From contig NZ_JAHCDI010000004.1 of the NCBI RefSeq assembly GCF_019697375.1, forward strand, positions 2,963,324 through 3,027,323: a stretch of 64,000 bases of DNA, written 5' to 3'. This document shows positions 42,256 through 52,961 of this stretch, one piece after another. Position 1 is the stretch's first letter. The number at the start of each line of letters is the position of its first letter. The DNA is from Micromonospora tarapacensis. GTDB lineage: Bacteria > Actinomycetota > Actinomycetes > Mycobacteriales > Micromonosporaceae. The position numbers and the translations under genes were made by a program. Below the pieces are notes generated by a model, which saw only the letters and a program-made list of their open reading frames with translations, was not told the DNA's origin and did not search any database.

Positions 42256-45200
42256 ATGCAGAATCCAGCCTCAGCCGCCGCGACCGATCCCGTCCGCGAA
42301 TTGCAGCGCCGCCTCTCCCCGTTGATGTTCCGCGACCAGCGCCAGCTGCGCCGCCGGCTCGACGGGTTGCGGAAGCTACGAGACCCACAGCGGCGGGAAT
42401 CGGTGCTTGCGGAGATCGTCGCCGAGACGGCGGAGGCGGAGACCCGCCTGGAGCGGCGGCGGGCGGCGGTGCCGGCGGTCACCTACCCGGCCGTGCTGCC
42501 GGTGAGCGAACGCAGGGACGACATCGCCGCGGCGATCCGCGACCACCAGGTGGTGATCGTGGCCGGCGAGACCGGCTCGGGCAAGACCACCCAGTTGCCG
42601 AAGATCTGCCTGGAGCTGGGGCGAGGCGTCACCGGACTGATCGGTCACACCCAGCCCCGGCGGCTGGCCGCGCGGACGGTCGCCGACCGGATCGCCGAGG
42701 AACTGGGCACGGAACTCGGCGACGTGGTCGGCTACAAGGTGCGCTTCACCGACCAGGTCGGCGAGAACAGCCTGGTCAAGCTGATGACCGACGGTATCCT
42801 CCTGGCCGAGTTGCAGACCGACCGGATGCTCCGCCAGTACGACACCCTGATCATCGACGAGGCGCACGAGCGCAGCCTCAACATCGACTTCATTCTCGGC
42901 TACCTCCGGCAGCTGCTCCCCCGCCGCCCCGACCTGAAGGTCGTGATCACCTCGGCGACCATCGAGACCGACCGGTTCGCCCGGCACTTCGCCGGCCCGC
43001 CGACCGCCGAGCACCCCGACGGTGAGCCGGCGCCGGTGGTGGAGGTCTCCGGCCGGACCTATCCGGTCGAGGTGCGCTACCGACCATTGGTCGAGGTCAA
43101 CGAGGACGCGGCGACCGACGACGGTGACGAGGAGAACGTCCGCGACCAGATCCAGGCGATCGGCGACGCGGTCGAGGAGTTGGCCGTCGAGGGGCCCGGC
43201 GACATCCTGGTCTTTCTCAGCGGCGAACGGGAGATCCGGGACACCGCCGAGGCGCTCGGCAAGCTGGTACAGCACCGCCGTTCGCTGCGAAACACCGAGA
43301 TCCTGCCGCTGTACGCCCGGCTGAGCGTCGCCGAACAGCACCGGGTCTTCGCCCCGCACGGCGGGCGCCGGGTGGTGCTGGCCACCAACGTCGCGGAGAC
43401 CTCGCTGACCGTCCCGGGCATCAAGTACGTGGTGGATCCCGGCACCGCCCGGATATCCCGCTACTCGCAGCGGTTGAAGGTGCAACGGCTGCCCATCGAG
43501 CCGGTGTCCCAGGCGTCGGCCAACCAGCGCAAGGGGCGCTGTGGACGGACCTCCGACGGCATCTGCATCCGGCTCTACGACGAGCAGGACTTCGGCACCC
43601 GGCCCGAGTTCACCGACCCGGAGATCCTGCGCACGAATCTCGCCTCGGTCATCCTGCAGATGACCGCCATCGGTCTCGGCGACATCGCCGCCTTCCCGTT
43701 CATCGACCCGCCGGATCGGCGCAACATCACCGACGGCGTCAACCTGCTGCACGAACTGGGCGCGTTCGATCCCGCCGAGGCCGACCCGGCCCGTCGGCTC
43801 ACCCCGCTGGGCCGCCGGCTGGCCCAGCTTCCGGTCGACCCTCGCCTGGCCCGGATGGTGCTGGAGGGTGAACGCAACGGCTGCGCCACCGAGGTGATGG
43901 TGATCGCCGCCGCGCTGTCGATCCAGGATCCGCGCGAGCGGCCCGCGGAGAGGCAGGCTCAGGCCGACCAGGCCCACGCGCGGTTCGCCGACGCCGAGTC
44001 GGACTTCGTGGCGTACCTCAACCTGTGGCGTTACCTGCGCGAGCAGCAGCGGGCGCTCTCCTCCAGCGCCTTCCGGCGGATGTGCAAGGCGGAATACCTG
44101 AACTACCTACGGGTCCGCGAGTGGCAGGACATCGTCAGCCAGTTGCGGCAGGTGCTGCGTACCGCCGAGGGGGACGGCCGGGGACGCGGCCGGCGGGGCC
44201 CGGCGCAGGGCGCGCCCGACGGTGGTGGGCGACGCCAGGCCGGCGCGGACCTGCCGGAGGAGATCGACACCCCGAAGGTGCACCAGTCGCTGCTGCCCGG
44301 CCTGCTGTCGCACGTCGGCCTGAAGGACGCCCAGAAGCACGAGTACCTGGGCGCGCGGGGGGCGAAGTTCGCGCTGTTCCCCGGGTCGGCGCTGTTCCGT
44401 AAGCCGCCGCGCTGGGTGATGGCCGCGGAGCTGGTGGAGACCTCCCGGCTCTGGGGCCGGGTGAACGGGCGGATCGAGCCGGAGTGGGTCGAGCCGCTCG
44501 CCCAGCACCTGGTCAAGCGCAGCTACAGCGAGCCGCACTGGGAGAAGAAGCAGGCGGCGGTGATGGCGTACGAGAAGGTCACCCTCTTCGGCGTACCGCT
44601 GGTCAGCTCCCGCAAGGTGAACTTCGGCCGGATCGACCCGACGTCGAGCCGGGAACTGTTCATCCGGCACGCGCTGGTCGAGGGCGACTGGTCCACCCAC
44701 CACCAGTTCTGGCGGGACAACCAGCACCTGCTGACCGAGGTGGAGGAGCTGGAGAGCCGGGCCCGGCGGCGGGACATCCTGGTCGACGACGAGACGATCT
44801 TCCAGTTCTACGACGAGCGGATCCCGGCCGAGGTGGTCTCCGGCCGGCACTTCGACACCTGGTGGAAGGTGACCCGGCGGGAGCGGCCCGAGCTGCTCAC
44901 CTTCACCCGCGAACTGCTGGTCAACGCGGGTCGGGGCGGGGTGGACGGGGCCGACTACCCCGACGAGTGGCGGGCCGACGGGGTGGCCCTGCCGCTGACC
45001 TACACGTTCGAGCCGGGCACCCCGGCCGACGGGGTCACGGTGGACATCCCGTTGCCACTGCTCAACCAGGTGCCCGCGGAGAGCTTCGACTGGCAGGTGC
45101 CCGGGCTGCGTGAGGACCTGGTCATCGCGCTGATCCGGTCGCTGCCGAAACCGGTGCGGCGCAACTTCGTACCGGTGCCCGACTTCGCCCGCGCCGCCCT

Positions 45201-46317
45201 GGCCGCGGTCACCCCCGGCGAGGAGCCGCTGCTGGACGCGCTGACCCGGCAGCTGCGGCGGATGACGGGGGTGACCGTGCCCCGCGACGCCTGGGACGTG
45301 GGCAAGCTGCCGCCGCACCTGCGGGTCACCTTCCGGGTGCTCGGCGAGGACGACAGGCCGGTCGCCGAGGGCAAGGACCTGCCGGCGCTGCAACGCCAAC
45401 TCAAGGCGGAGGTACGCCAGGTGGTGGCCGCCGCCGCGCCGGACCTGGCCCGCTCCGGGCTGACCGGCTGGGAGATCGGTGTCCTGCCGCGCACCATCGA
45501 GCAGGTGCGCGCCGGGTACGCGGTGACCGCCTATCCGGCGCTGGTGGACGAGGGCAGCACGGTCGGGGTGCGGGTGTTCGACTCGCCGGCCGAGCAGGAG
45601 GCCGCACACTGGGCGGGGACCCGGCGGCTGCTGCGGCTGACCGTGCCGTCGCCGGCGAAATTCCTGCAGGGGCGGCTGACCAACGAGGCGAAGCTGGCGT
45701 TGTCCCGCAACCCGCACGGCGGCGTGCAGGCGCTGATCGAGGACGCGGCCGGCGCGGCGATCGACAAGCTGGTCGCCGACGCCGGTGGGCCGGTCTGGGA
45801 CGCCGAGGGCTTCGCCGCGTTGCGGGAGAAGGTCCGGGCCGGGCTGGTGGACACGGTGGTGGCGGTGATGGACCGGGTCCGCGCGGTGCTCACCGCGGCG
45901 TACGCGGTGCAGCAGCGGCTCGGCGCGACGAAGAACCTGGCGGTGGTGGCCGCCCTGGCCGACATCCGTGCCCAGCTCGACGGCCTCGTCCACGCCGGGT
46001 TCGTCACCGAGGCCGGGTACGCCCGTCTGCCGGACCTGCTGCGCTACCTGACCGCGATGCAGCGGCGGCTGGACCGGCTGCCCGGCAACCCGGCGCGGGA
46101 CAAGCAGCAGCAGGACCGCATCGCGGTGGTCCAACGGGAGTACGACGAGATGCTCAGGGCGCTGCCCCCGGCCCGGCGCTCGTCCGCGCCGGTGCGGCAG
46201 ATCCGCTGGATGGTCGAGGAGTTGCGGGTGAACGTCTTCGCCCAGGCGCTGGGCACCCCGTACCCGGTCTCCGAGCAGCGCATCTACCGCGCGATGGACG
46301 ACGCCGAGGCCCGCTGA
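42256..46317 (+). CDS. hrpA: ATP-dependent RNA helicase HrpA
   Basis: A 1353-residue DEAH-box helicase. Motifs appear in order: AGETGSGKTTQLPK (I, residue ~102), TQPRRLAARTVADRIAEE (Ia), IDEAHERSLNIDFILGYL (II, ~200), ITSATIETDRFARHFAG (III), LATNVAETSLTVPGIKYVVD (V) and QRKGRCGRTSDGICIRLY (VI), followed by the ratchet/OB region and the long C-terminal domain special to bacterial HrpA. A Gly/Arg-rich insertion lies near residue 640. In E. coli HrpA acts on stalled ribosomes and mRNA processing. The ATG at 42256 is chosen; the open frame reaches 42151 without homology. No frameshift, unlike the hrpB paralogue. Confidence 0.95.
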   Translation: MQNPASAAATDPVRELQRRLSPLMFRDQRQLRRRLDGLRKLRDPQRRESVLAEIVAETAEAETRLERRRAAVPAVTYPAVLPVSERRDDIAAAIRDHQVVIVAGETGSGKTTQLPKICLELGRGVTGLIGHTQPRRLAARTVADRIAEELGTELGDVVGYKVRFTDQVGENSLVKLMTDGILLAELQTDRMLRQYDTLIIDEAHERSLNIDFILGYLRQLLPRRPDLKVVITSATIETDRFARHFAGPPTAEHPDGEPAPVVEVSGRTYPVEVRYRPLVEVNEDAATDDGDEENVRDQIQAIGDAVEELAVEGPGDILVFLSGEREIRDTAEALGKLVQHRRSLRNTEILPLYARLSVAEQHRVFAPHGGRRVVLATNVAETSLTVPGIKYVVDPGTARISRYSQRLKVQRLPIEPVSQASANQRKGRCGRTSDGICIRLYDEQDFGTRPEFTDPEILRTNLASVILQMTAIGLGDIAAFPFIDPPDRRNITDGVNLLHELGAFDPAEADPARRLTPLGRRLAQLPVDPRLARMVLEGERNGCATEVMVIAAALSIQDPRERPAERQAQADQAHARFADAESDFVAYLNLWRYLREQQRALSSSAFRRMCKAEYLNYLRVREWQDIVSQLRQVLRTAEGDGRGRGRRGPAQGAPDGGGRRQAGADLPEEIDTPKVHQSLLPGLLSHVGLKDAQKHEYLGARGAKFALFPGSALFRKPPRWVMAAELVETSRLWGRVNGRIEPEWVEPLAQHLVKRSYSEPHWEKKQAAVMAYEKVTLFGVPLVSSRKVNFGRIDPTSSRELFIRHALVEGDWSTHHQFWRDNQHLLTEVEELESRARRRDILVDDETIFQFYDERIPAEVVSGRHFDTWWKVTRRERPELLTFTRELLVNAGRGGVDGADYPDEWRADGVALPLTYTFEPGTPADGVTVDIPLPLLNQVPAESFDWQVPGLREDLVIALIRSLPKPVRRNFVPVPDFARAALAAVTPGEEPLLDALTRQLRRMTGVTVPRDAWDVGKLPPHLRVTFRVLGEDDRPVAEGKDLPALQRQLKAEVRQVVAAAAPDLARSGLTGWEIGVLPRTIEQVRAGYAVTAYPALVDEGSTVGVRVFDSPAEQEAAHWAGTRRLLRLTVPSPAKFLQGRLTNEAKLALSRNPHGGVQALIEDAAGAAIDKLVADAGGPVWDAEGFAALREKVRAGLVDTVVAVMDRVRAVLTAAYAVQQRLGATKNLAVVAALADIRAQLDGLVHAGFVTEAGYARLPDLLRYLTAMQRRLDRLPGNPARDKQQQDRIAVVQREYDEMLRALPPARRSSAPVRQIRWMVEELRVNVFAQALGTPYPVSEQRIYRAMDDAEAR

Positions 46318-46333
46318 ACGGCCGCCGACGCCG

Positions 46334-47267
46334 TCAGAGGGGTGCCACGCCGGGCGGGAGTTCGCCGGTGGCGGTGGTGGTGTGGACGTAGTCGAGCAGG
46401 ATGCGGCGTAGCTCGCGGCCGGCGTGGGTGGGTACCACGTCGCGGCGGCGGGCCACGGCGATGGTGCGCCGCACCCCGGGGAGCCAGCCGGGTGACCCGG
46501 ATGCCGGGCCGGCGGGCCACCACGATGCCGGGGACCAGGGCGATGCCGAGCCCGGCCTCGACGAAGCTGAGCACGGCGTCCATCTCACCGCCGTCGACGG
46601 ACAGGGTCGGCTCGAAGCCGGCGTCCCGGCACGCCTGGAGGGTGGCGTCGCGCAGGTCGTAGCCCTCGCGGAACATGACCAGCGGCTGGTCGCGCAGGTC
46701 GGTGATGCGCAGGTCCCCGCCGGCCGAGGTGGTGGGCACCGGATCGACCGAGGCGACCACCAGGCTCTCGGTCAGGATCGGGTCGGCCCGCAGCCCGGGG
46801 TCGGCGCCCTGGGCGGGCATGATGATCAGCGCCAGGTCCAGGTCGCCGCGGAGCAGGTCCCGGACGAGGTCCTGGGAGCCGCCCTCCTCCACCCGCAGGT
46901 CGACGGTGGGGTGCGCGTCGCGGAACCGGCGCAGCACCGGCGGGGCGAGCGAGGTGGCCAGGCTGGGGGTGGCGCCGAGGCGTACCCGGCCGCGCCGCAG
47001 CCCGACCAACTCCTGCACCTCGCGGCTGGCGGTGTCGACGTCGGCCAGGATCCGCTTGGCCAGTGGCAGCAGCACCTCCCCCGCCGCGGTGAGCGTGATG
47101 TTGCCCCTTACCCGCTCGAAGAGGGGGGCGCCGAGGGTGTCCTCCAGCGCGTGAATTTGCTTACTCAACGATGGCTGGGTGATGCCGACGATGTCGGCCG
47201 CCTGGGTGAAATGTCGGACTTCTGCCACCGCGACGAAGTACCTCAGCTGATGGAGCTGCATCTTCAT
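46334..47267 (-). pseudogene. LysR family regulator divergent from sdhCAB, with a frameshift near its end
   Basis: A LysR-type regulator. Residues ~1-65 are the winged HTH (MQLHQLRYFVAVAEVRHFTQAADIVGITQPSLSKQIHALEDTLGAPLF), followed by the effector-binding domain (RLGATPSLATSLAPPVLRRFRDAHPTVDLRVEEGG). Near 46474-46481 (CCCCGGGG) the frame shifts; dropping one base continues GVRRTIAVARRRDVVPTHAGRELRRILLDY to a stop at 46334, a normal 310-residue length. In the unshifted frame the end is a spurious Arg/Pro/His tail. The gene faces sdhC across about 70 bases, so it probably regulates succinate dehydrogenase. The ATG could be 47267 or, by homology, 47261. Confidence 0.85.
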
Positions 47268-47280
47268 AGCTTATGGCTAT
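47266..47280. promoter_or_regulatory. T-N11-A type inverted repeat, candidate LysR operator
   Basis: ATAGCTTATGGCTAT has perfect 5-bp arms (ATAGC/GCTAT) in the LysR T-N11-A format. It abuts the LysR start codon and precedes sdhC by about 60 bases, as expected for a LysR target in a divergent promoter. Confidence 0.55.
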
Positions 47281-47301
47281 CAAGACTGCGGTGTCGATGC
47301 A

Positions 47302-47331
47302 TTGGACGACTGATCAAAGTGCTCCTAGCGT
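47302..47331 (+). promoter_or_regulatory. candidate sdhC promoter giving a leaderless transcript
   Basis: TTGGAC (47302-47307) and TAGCGT (47326-47331) are separated by 18 bases. Transcription from about seven bases downstream would begin at the GTG at 47339, producing a leaderless mRNA; consistent with this, no ribosome-binding site precedes that GTG. Confidence 0.4.
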
Positions 47332-47338
47332 CGGTCGA

Positions 47339-48031
47339 GTGGTAGTCACGACGAGAACGCGGTCGCCCATCCGATCCAATGTCGGCCTCAAGGCCGTCAT
47401 GGCGGTGACGGGCATCGTCCTGGTGCTGTTCCTCATCGCCCACATGCTGGGCAACCTGAAGATCTTCGCGGGCGCCGTCTCGTTCAACCACTACGCGGAA
47501 TGGCTGCGGGAACTGGGTGCCCCGGCGCTGCCCGGCGTCTGGGGCCTGTGGTTCCTGCGGATCGGGCTGGTGGTGGCCGTCGTCGCCCACATCTGGGCCG
47601 CCACCGTCCTGGCGGTGCGGGCCCGCGCCGCCCGCCCGGTGCGCTACGCCCACCGCAAGAAGGTCCGCGGCAGCTACGCGGCCCGCACCATGCGCTGGGG
47701 CGGCGTGATCATCCTGCTCTTCGTGATCTACCACATCCTGGACCTGACCACCGGCACCCTGAACCCGGTCGGCGACCCGGCCCGGCCGTACGCCAACGTG
47801 GTCGCCGACTTCGCCCCGGAGCGCTGGTACGTCACGCTCTTCTACACCCTCGCGATCGTCGCCATCGGCTTCCACCTGCGGCACGGAGTGTTCAGCGCGC
47901 TGCGCAGCCTCGGCCAGCAGACCCCGCGCGGCGAACAGTGGGCCCGGGTGGTGGCGCTGGTCTTCGCCGTCGCGCTCTGCGCCGGCTACCTCGTGGTCCC
48001 GTTCGCCGTACTCACCGGATTGGTGTCCTGA
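47339..48031 (+). CDS. sdhC: succinate dehydrogenase cytochrome b subunit
   Basis: A 230-residue membrane protein with five helices typical of the single-subunit, di-haem b558-type anchor of actinobacterial succinate dehydrogenase. Helix 1 is [25 protein letters not shown] with the haem-ligand His; [13 protein letters not shown] precedes it; later His residues occur in [21 protein letters not shown] and [12 protein letters not shown]. It anchors SdhAB to the cytoplasmic membrane and reduces menaquinone. The GTG at 47339 fits the family length and a leaderless start; a longer frame begins at ATG 47273. Followed two bases later by sdhA. Confidence 0.92.
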   Translation: MVVTTRTRSPIRSNVGLKAVMAVTGIVLVLFLIAHMLGNLKIFAGAVSFNHYAEWLRELGAPALPGVWGLWFLRIGLVVAVVAHIWAATVLAVRARAARPVRYAHRKKVRGSYAARTMRWGGVIILLFVIYHILDLTTGTLNPVGDPARPYANVVADFAPERWYVTLFYTLAIVAIGFHLRHGVFSALRSLGQQTPRGEQWARVVALVFAVALCAGYLVVPFAVLTGLVS

Positions 48032-48033
48032 CC

Positions 48034-49967
<1,934 letters not shown>

Positions 49968-49971
<4 letters not shown>

Positions 49972-50729
49972 ACCTGACCCTGCGCATCTGGCGCCAGTCC
50001 GGCCCCCAGGACAAGGGTCGGATGGTGACGTACCAGGTCGCCGACGTCTCCCCGGACATGTCGTTCCTGGAGATGCTCGACGTGCTCAACGAGCGGCTCA
50101 TCCTCGCCGGAGACGAGCCGGTCGCCTTCGACCACGACTGCCGCGAGGGCATCTGCGGCATGTGCGGCCTGATGATCAACGGGGACGCGCACGGCCCGCA
50201 GCGCGGCACCACCGCCTGCCAGCTGCACATGCGGCAGTTCTCCGACGGTGACACCATCGACATCGAGCCGTGGCGGGCCCGAGCCTTCCCGGTCATCAAG
50301 GATCTGGTGGTCGACCGCGGCGCCTTCGACAAGATCATCGCGGCCGGCGGGTACATCACCGCACCCACCGGCAGCGCGCCGGAGGCGCACTCCGTACCGG
50401 TGGCCAAGGCCAACGCGGACGCCGCCTTCTCCTCGGCCGCCTGCATCGGCTGCGGCGCCTGCGTGGCGGCCTGCCCGAACGGCTCCGGCATGCTGTTCAC
50501 CGCCGCGAAGGTCACCCAGCTCTCGCTGCTGCCGCAGGGCCAGCCGGAGCGCCACACCCGGGTGATCGGCATGGTCGACGCGCACGACGAGGCCGGCTTC
50601 GGTGGCTGCACCAACGCCGGCGAGTGCACCGCGGTCTGCCCGAAGGGCATCCCGCTCACCACCATCGGCCGACTCAACCGCGACTACCTGGCCGCCACCA
50701 CCAAGCGCGGCGACACCCCGGGCACCTGA
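49968..50729 (+). CDS. sdhB: succinate dehydrogenase iron-sulfur subunit
   Basis: A 253-residue iron-sulfur protein that carries electrons from FAD to the quinone. The [2Fe-2S] ligands are in [11 protein letters not shown] and TTACQLH; the [4Fe-4S] in [16 protein letters not shown]; the [3Fe-4S] in [17 protein letters not shown]. The N-terminal [22 protein letters not shown] is typical of the actinobacterial b558-type operon. The GTG start at 49968 overlaps the sdhA stop, coupling translation. The operon order C-A-B matches the menaquinone-type succinate dehydrogenases. Confidence 0.96.
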
Positions 50730-50830
50730 GCGCCCGAACCCCAACCCACAGACCGCCGATCACCGCATCCGGTTCAAACGGTCGGAGACGGGTAGCAGTC
50801 CAGCTACCTGGCATCGGAGGAGGGGTTGGC

Positions 50831-51754
50831 ATGCGGGCACCGACCGTGGCGACGGCCGGCGACCGGGCCCACGTCGCGTCGCGGATCGCGGCGGTCCACC
50901 GCCGGCTGAGCGGTCAGGCGGGTGGCAACTGGCAGGCGTACGTCAGCCTCGCCGGCCAGGACGGCGCCGATCCCCTGGTCGCGGTGTGCGAGTCGGCGGA
51001 CCAGCGGATCGAGGCGTACAGCGTCAACAAGATCGCGGTGGCCGCCGCGGTGCTGGACAGGGTCGACCGGGGCCTGCTCACCCTCGACCAGCAGGTGGAG
51101 GTGACCGCCGCGATCGTGGTGCCCGGCGGCGACGGGATCTTCAGCCTGGACGGCGCCTACCCCAGCCTGGTCACCCTCGGCCATGCCCTGGCGAACCTGC
51201 TCACCGTCTCCGACGACACCGCGGTCCGGCTGTGCGGGCTGGTCTGCCCGGCCGCCGAGATCAACCAGATCCTGGTGGCGAAGGGCTTCCCCAACACGCA
51301 GGTGCAGCCGGTGGCCAACCCGAACCGCTTCTTCCTGGGCACCAGCACCCCGCGGGAGACCCACGACCTGTTGCGCGCCCTGGTCGGCGGCTCGCTGATC
51401 TCCGCCGCCTCCACCGAGTTCGTGCTGCGGCTGCTGCGCTCGCCGGTGGCCTTCACCGACGGCGTACGGCGGGAGATGTCCTCCGCCGAGCGGGCCCGGA
51501 TCGCCACCAAGGCCGGCTGGTTCGCCGACGCCCGGCACGAGGCCGGAGTGATCTTCGACACTGCCGGCGCGCCCCTGGTGACGTACGCCCTCTTCGCCGA
51601 CGGCCAGTCCGGCGCGGGCGACTTCGGCGCCACCCACCCCGCCGTGCAGGCGCGGGCCCGGTTCGGCCGCCGCGTTCTCGATCTCACCGACGGTCTCGGC
51701 GGCAGCGGCACCGTCCACCGCGGGCAGCCGTACCGCCCGAGCAACGGCGGCTGA
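50831..51754 (+). CDS. beta-lactamase-fold serine hydrolase, no signal peptide
   Basis: A 307-residue protein of the class A beta-lactamase/PBP superfamily. The nucleophile motif S-x-x-K is at Ser64-Lys67 in YSVNKIAVAAAVL; an SDD-T motif appears in LTVSDDTAVRLCGL; and the KTG-equivalent is KAGWFADARHEAGVIF. A very good ribosome-binding site (GGAGGAGGGG) precedes the ATG. There is no signal peptide, unusual for a secreted lactamase, so the protein may be cytoplasmic, perhaps an esterase or D,D-peptidase-like hydrolase. Whether it confers resistance cannot be told. Confidence 0.85.
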   Translation: MRAPTVATAGDRAHVASRIAAVHRRLSGQAGGNWQAYVSLAGQDGADPLVAVCESADQRIEAYSVNKIAVAAAVLDRVDRGLLTLDQQVEVTAAIVVPGGDGIFSLDGAYPSLVTLGHALANLLTVSDDTAVRLCGLVCPAAEINQILVAKGFPNTQVQPVANPNRFFLGTSTPRETHDLLRALVGGSLISAASTEFVLRLLRSPVAFTDGVRREMSSAERARIATKAGWFADARHEAGVIFDTAGAPLVTYALFADGQSGAGDFGATHPAVQARARFGRRVLDLTDGLGGSGTVHRGQPYRPSNGG

Positions 51755-51806
51755 ACCCGGCAGCGGAGGCTAGCGTGGACCCCGGGGATCAGGTAGAGGG
51801 GGGACC

Positions 51807-52958
51807 ATGCGGGCATCGAAGCAGCCGGCCGGCCCGGCAGGCGGCCGGCGGATCAGCCGATCGGCGGCCGGTCTGGCCGCGTTGGCCGGGCTGGCCGGTG
51901 TCGCCTGGGCCGCGCGGAACATCCCGGCCGCGCTCGGCGGTCAGCTGGCCGGCGCGCGAGCCGAACGGGCCGCCCGGTCGCCCCAGTTCCGCGACGGCAC
52001 GTTCCACAACCGTGCGGGCACTCGGACGACGGTTCCCGCGCCCGACCGCAACCTGCTCCGGGAGCTGATCTTCGGCAAGCAACAGCGGCGGCCGACCGCA
52101 CCGGTGCCGCTGGTCCGGCCCGCCGCCGAGACCGGCATCGAGTCGACCCGCGAGCTGAACGTCGTCTGGTACGGCCACGCGTCCGCCCTGATCGAGATCG
52201 AGGGCCGGCGGGTGCTGCTCGACCCGGTGTGGAGCGACCGGTGCTCCCCGTCGGCGGCGGTCGGCCCGCGCCGGCTGCACGAGCCACCGGTACGCCTCGA
52301 CGAACTGCCCCGCATCGACGCGATCCTGATCTCGCACGACCACTACGACCACCTCGACATGGCCACCGTGCGGGAGCTGACCGCCCGGCAGTCAGCGCCG
52401 TTCCTGGTGCCGCTCGGGGTGGGCGCCCACCTCGACCGCTGGGGTGTGCCGGCCGATCGGATCATCGAGCTGGACTGGTCGCAGACCCACCGGGTGGCCG
52501 ACCTGGAGATCACCTGCACCGCCGCCCAACACTTCTCCGGCCGGGGCCTGCGCCGCAACGGCACCCTGTGGAGCTCCTGGGTGGTGGCCGGACGCCAGCG
52601 GAAGGTCTACTACACCGGAGACTCCGGCTACTTCGACGGGTACGCCGAGATCGGCACGGCACACGGGCCGTTCGACGTGACGCTGATGCAGATCGGCGCG
52701 TACGACCGGGCGTGGCCGAGCATCCACATGTTTCCCGAGGAGGCCGTCAGCGCTCACCTGGAGCTGCGTGGCGGGCTGTTCGTGCCGGTGCACTGGGCGA
52801 CGTTCAACCTCGCCCTGCACGACTGGTCGGAGCCGGTGGACCGGCTGTGGGCCGAGACCAAGGCACGCGACGTCCGGTTGGCGGTGCCGCGCCCCGGCGA
52901 GCGGGTGGTGGTGGACGATCCGCCGCCGGTCGACGGCTGGTGGCAGGCCGTCGCCTGA
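51807..52958 (+). CDS. NAPE-PLD-like MBL-fold metallo-hydrolase
   Basis: A 383-residue metallo-beta-lactamase-fold hydrolase. Residues ~18-35 (SAAGLAALAGLAGVAWAA) look like a membrane anchor or signal segment. The zinc ligands are evident: NVVWYGHASALIEIEGRRVLLDPVWSDR, then ILISHDHYDHLD (H-x-H-x-D-H), HFSGRG, YYTGDSGYFDGY with the bridging Asp, and PVHWATFNL. This is the pattern of N-acylphosphatidylethanolamine phospholipase D-like enzymes and of UlaG-type lactonases. It probably acts on phospholipid or a phosphate ester in the membrane. It follows the lactamase-fold gene by 52 bases. Confidence 0.87.
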   Translation: MRASKQPAGPAGGRRISRSAAGLAALAGLAGVAWAARNIPAALGGQLAGARAERAARSPQFRDGTFHNRAGTRTTVPAPDRNLLRELIFGKQQRRPTAPVPLVRPAAETGIESTRELNVVWYGHASALIEIEGRRVLLDPVWSDRCSPSAAVGPRRLHEPPVRLDELPRIDAILISHDHYDHLDMATVRELTARQSAPFLVPLGVGAHLDRWGVPADRIIELDWSQTHRVADLEITCTAAQHFSGRGLRRNGTLWSSWVVAGRQRKVYYTGDSGYFDGYAEIGTAHGPFDVTLMQIGAYDRAWPSIHMFPEEAVSAHLELRGGLFVPVHWATFNLALHDWSEPVDRLWAETKARDVRLAVPRPGERVVVDDPPPVDGWWQAVA

Positions 52959-52961
52959 CTC

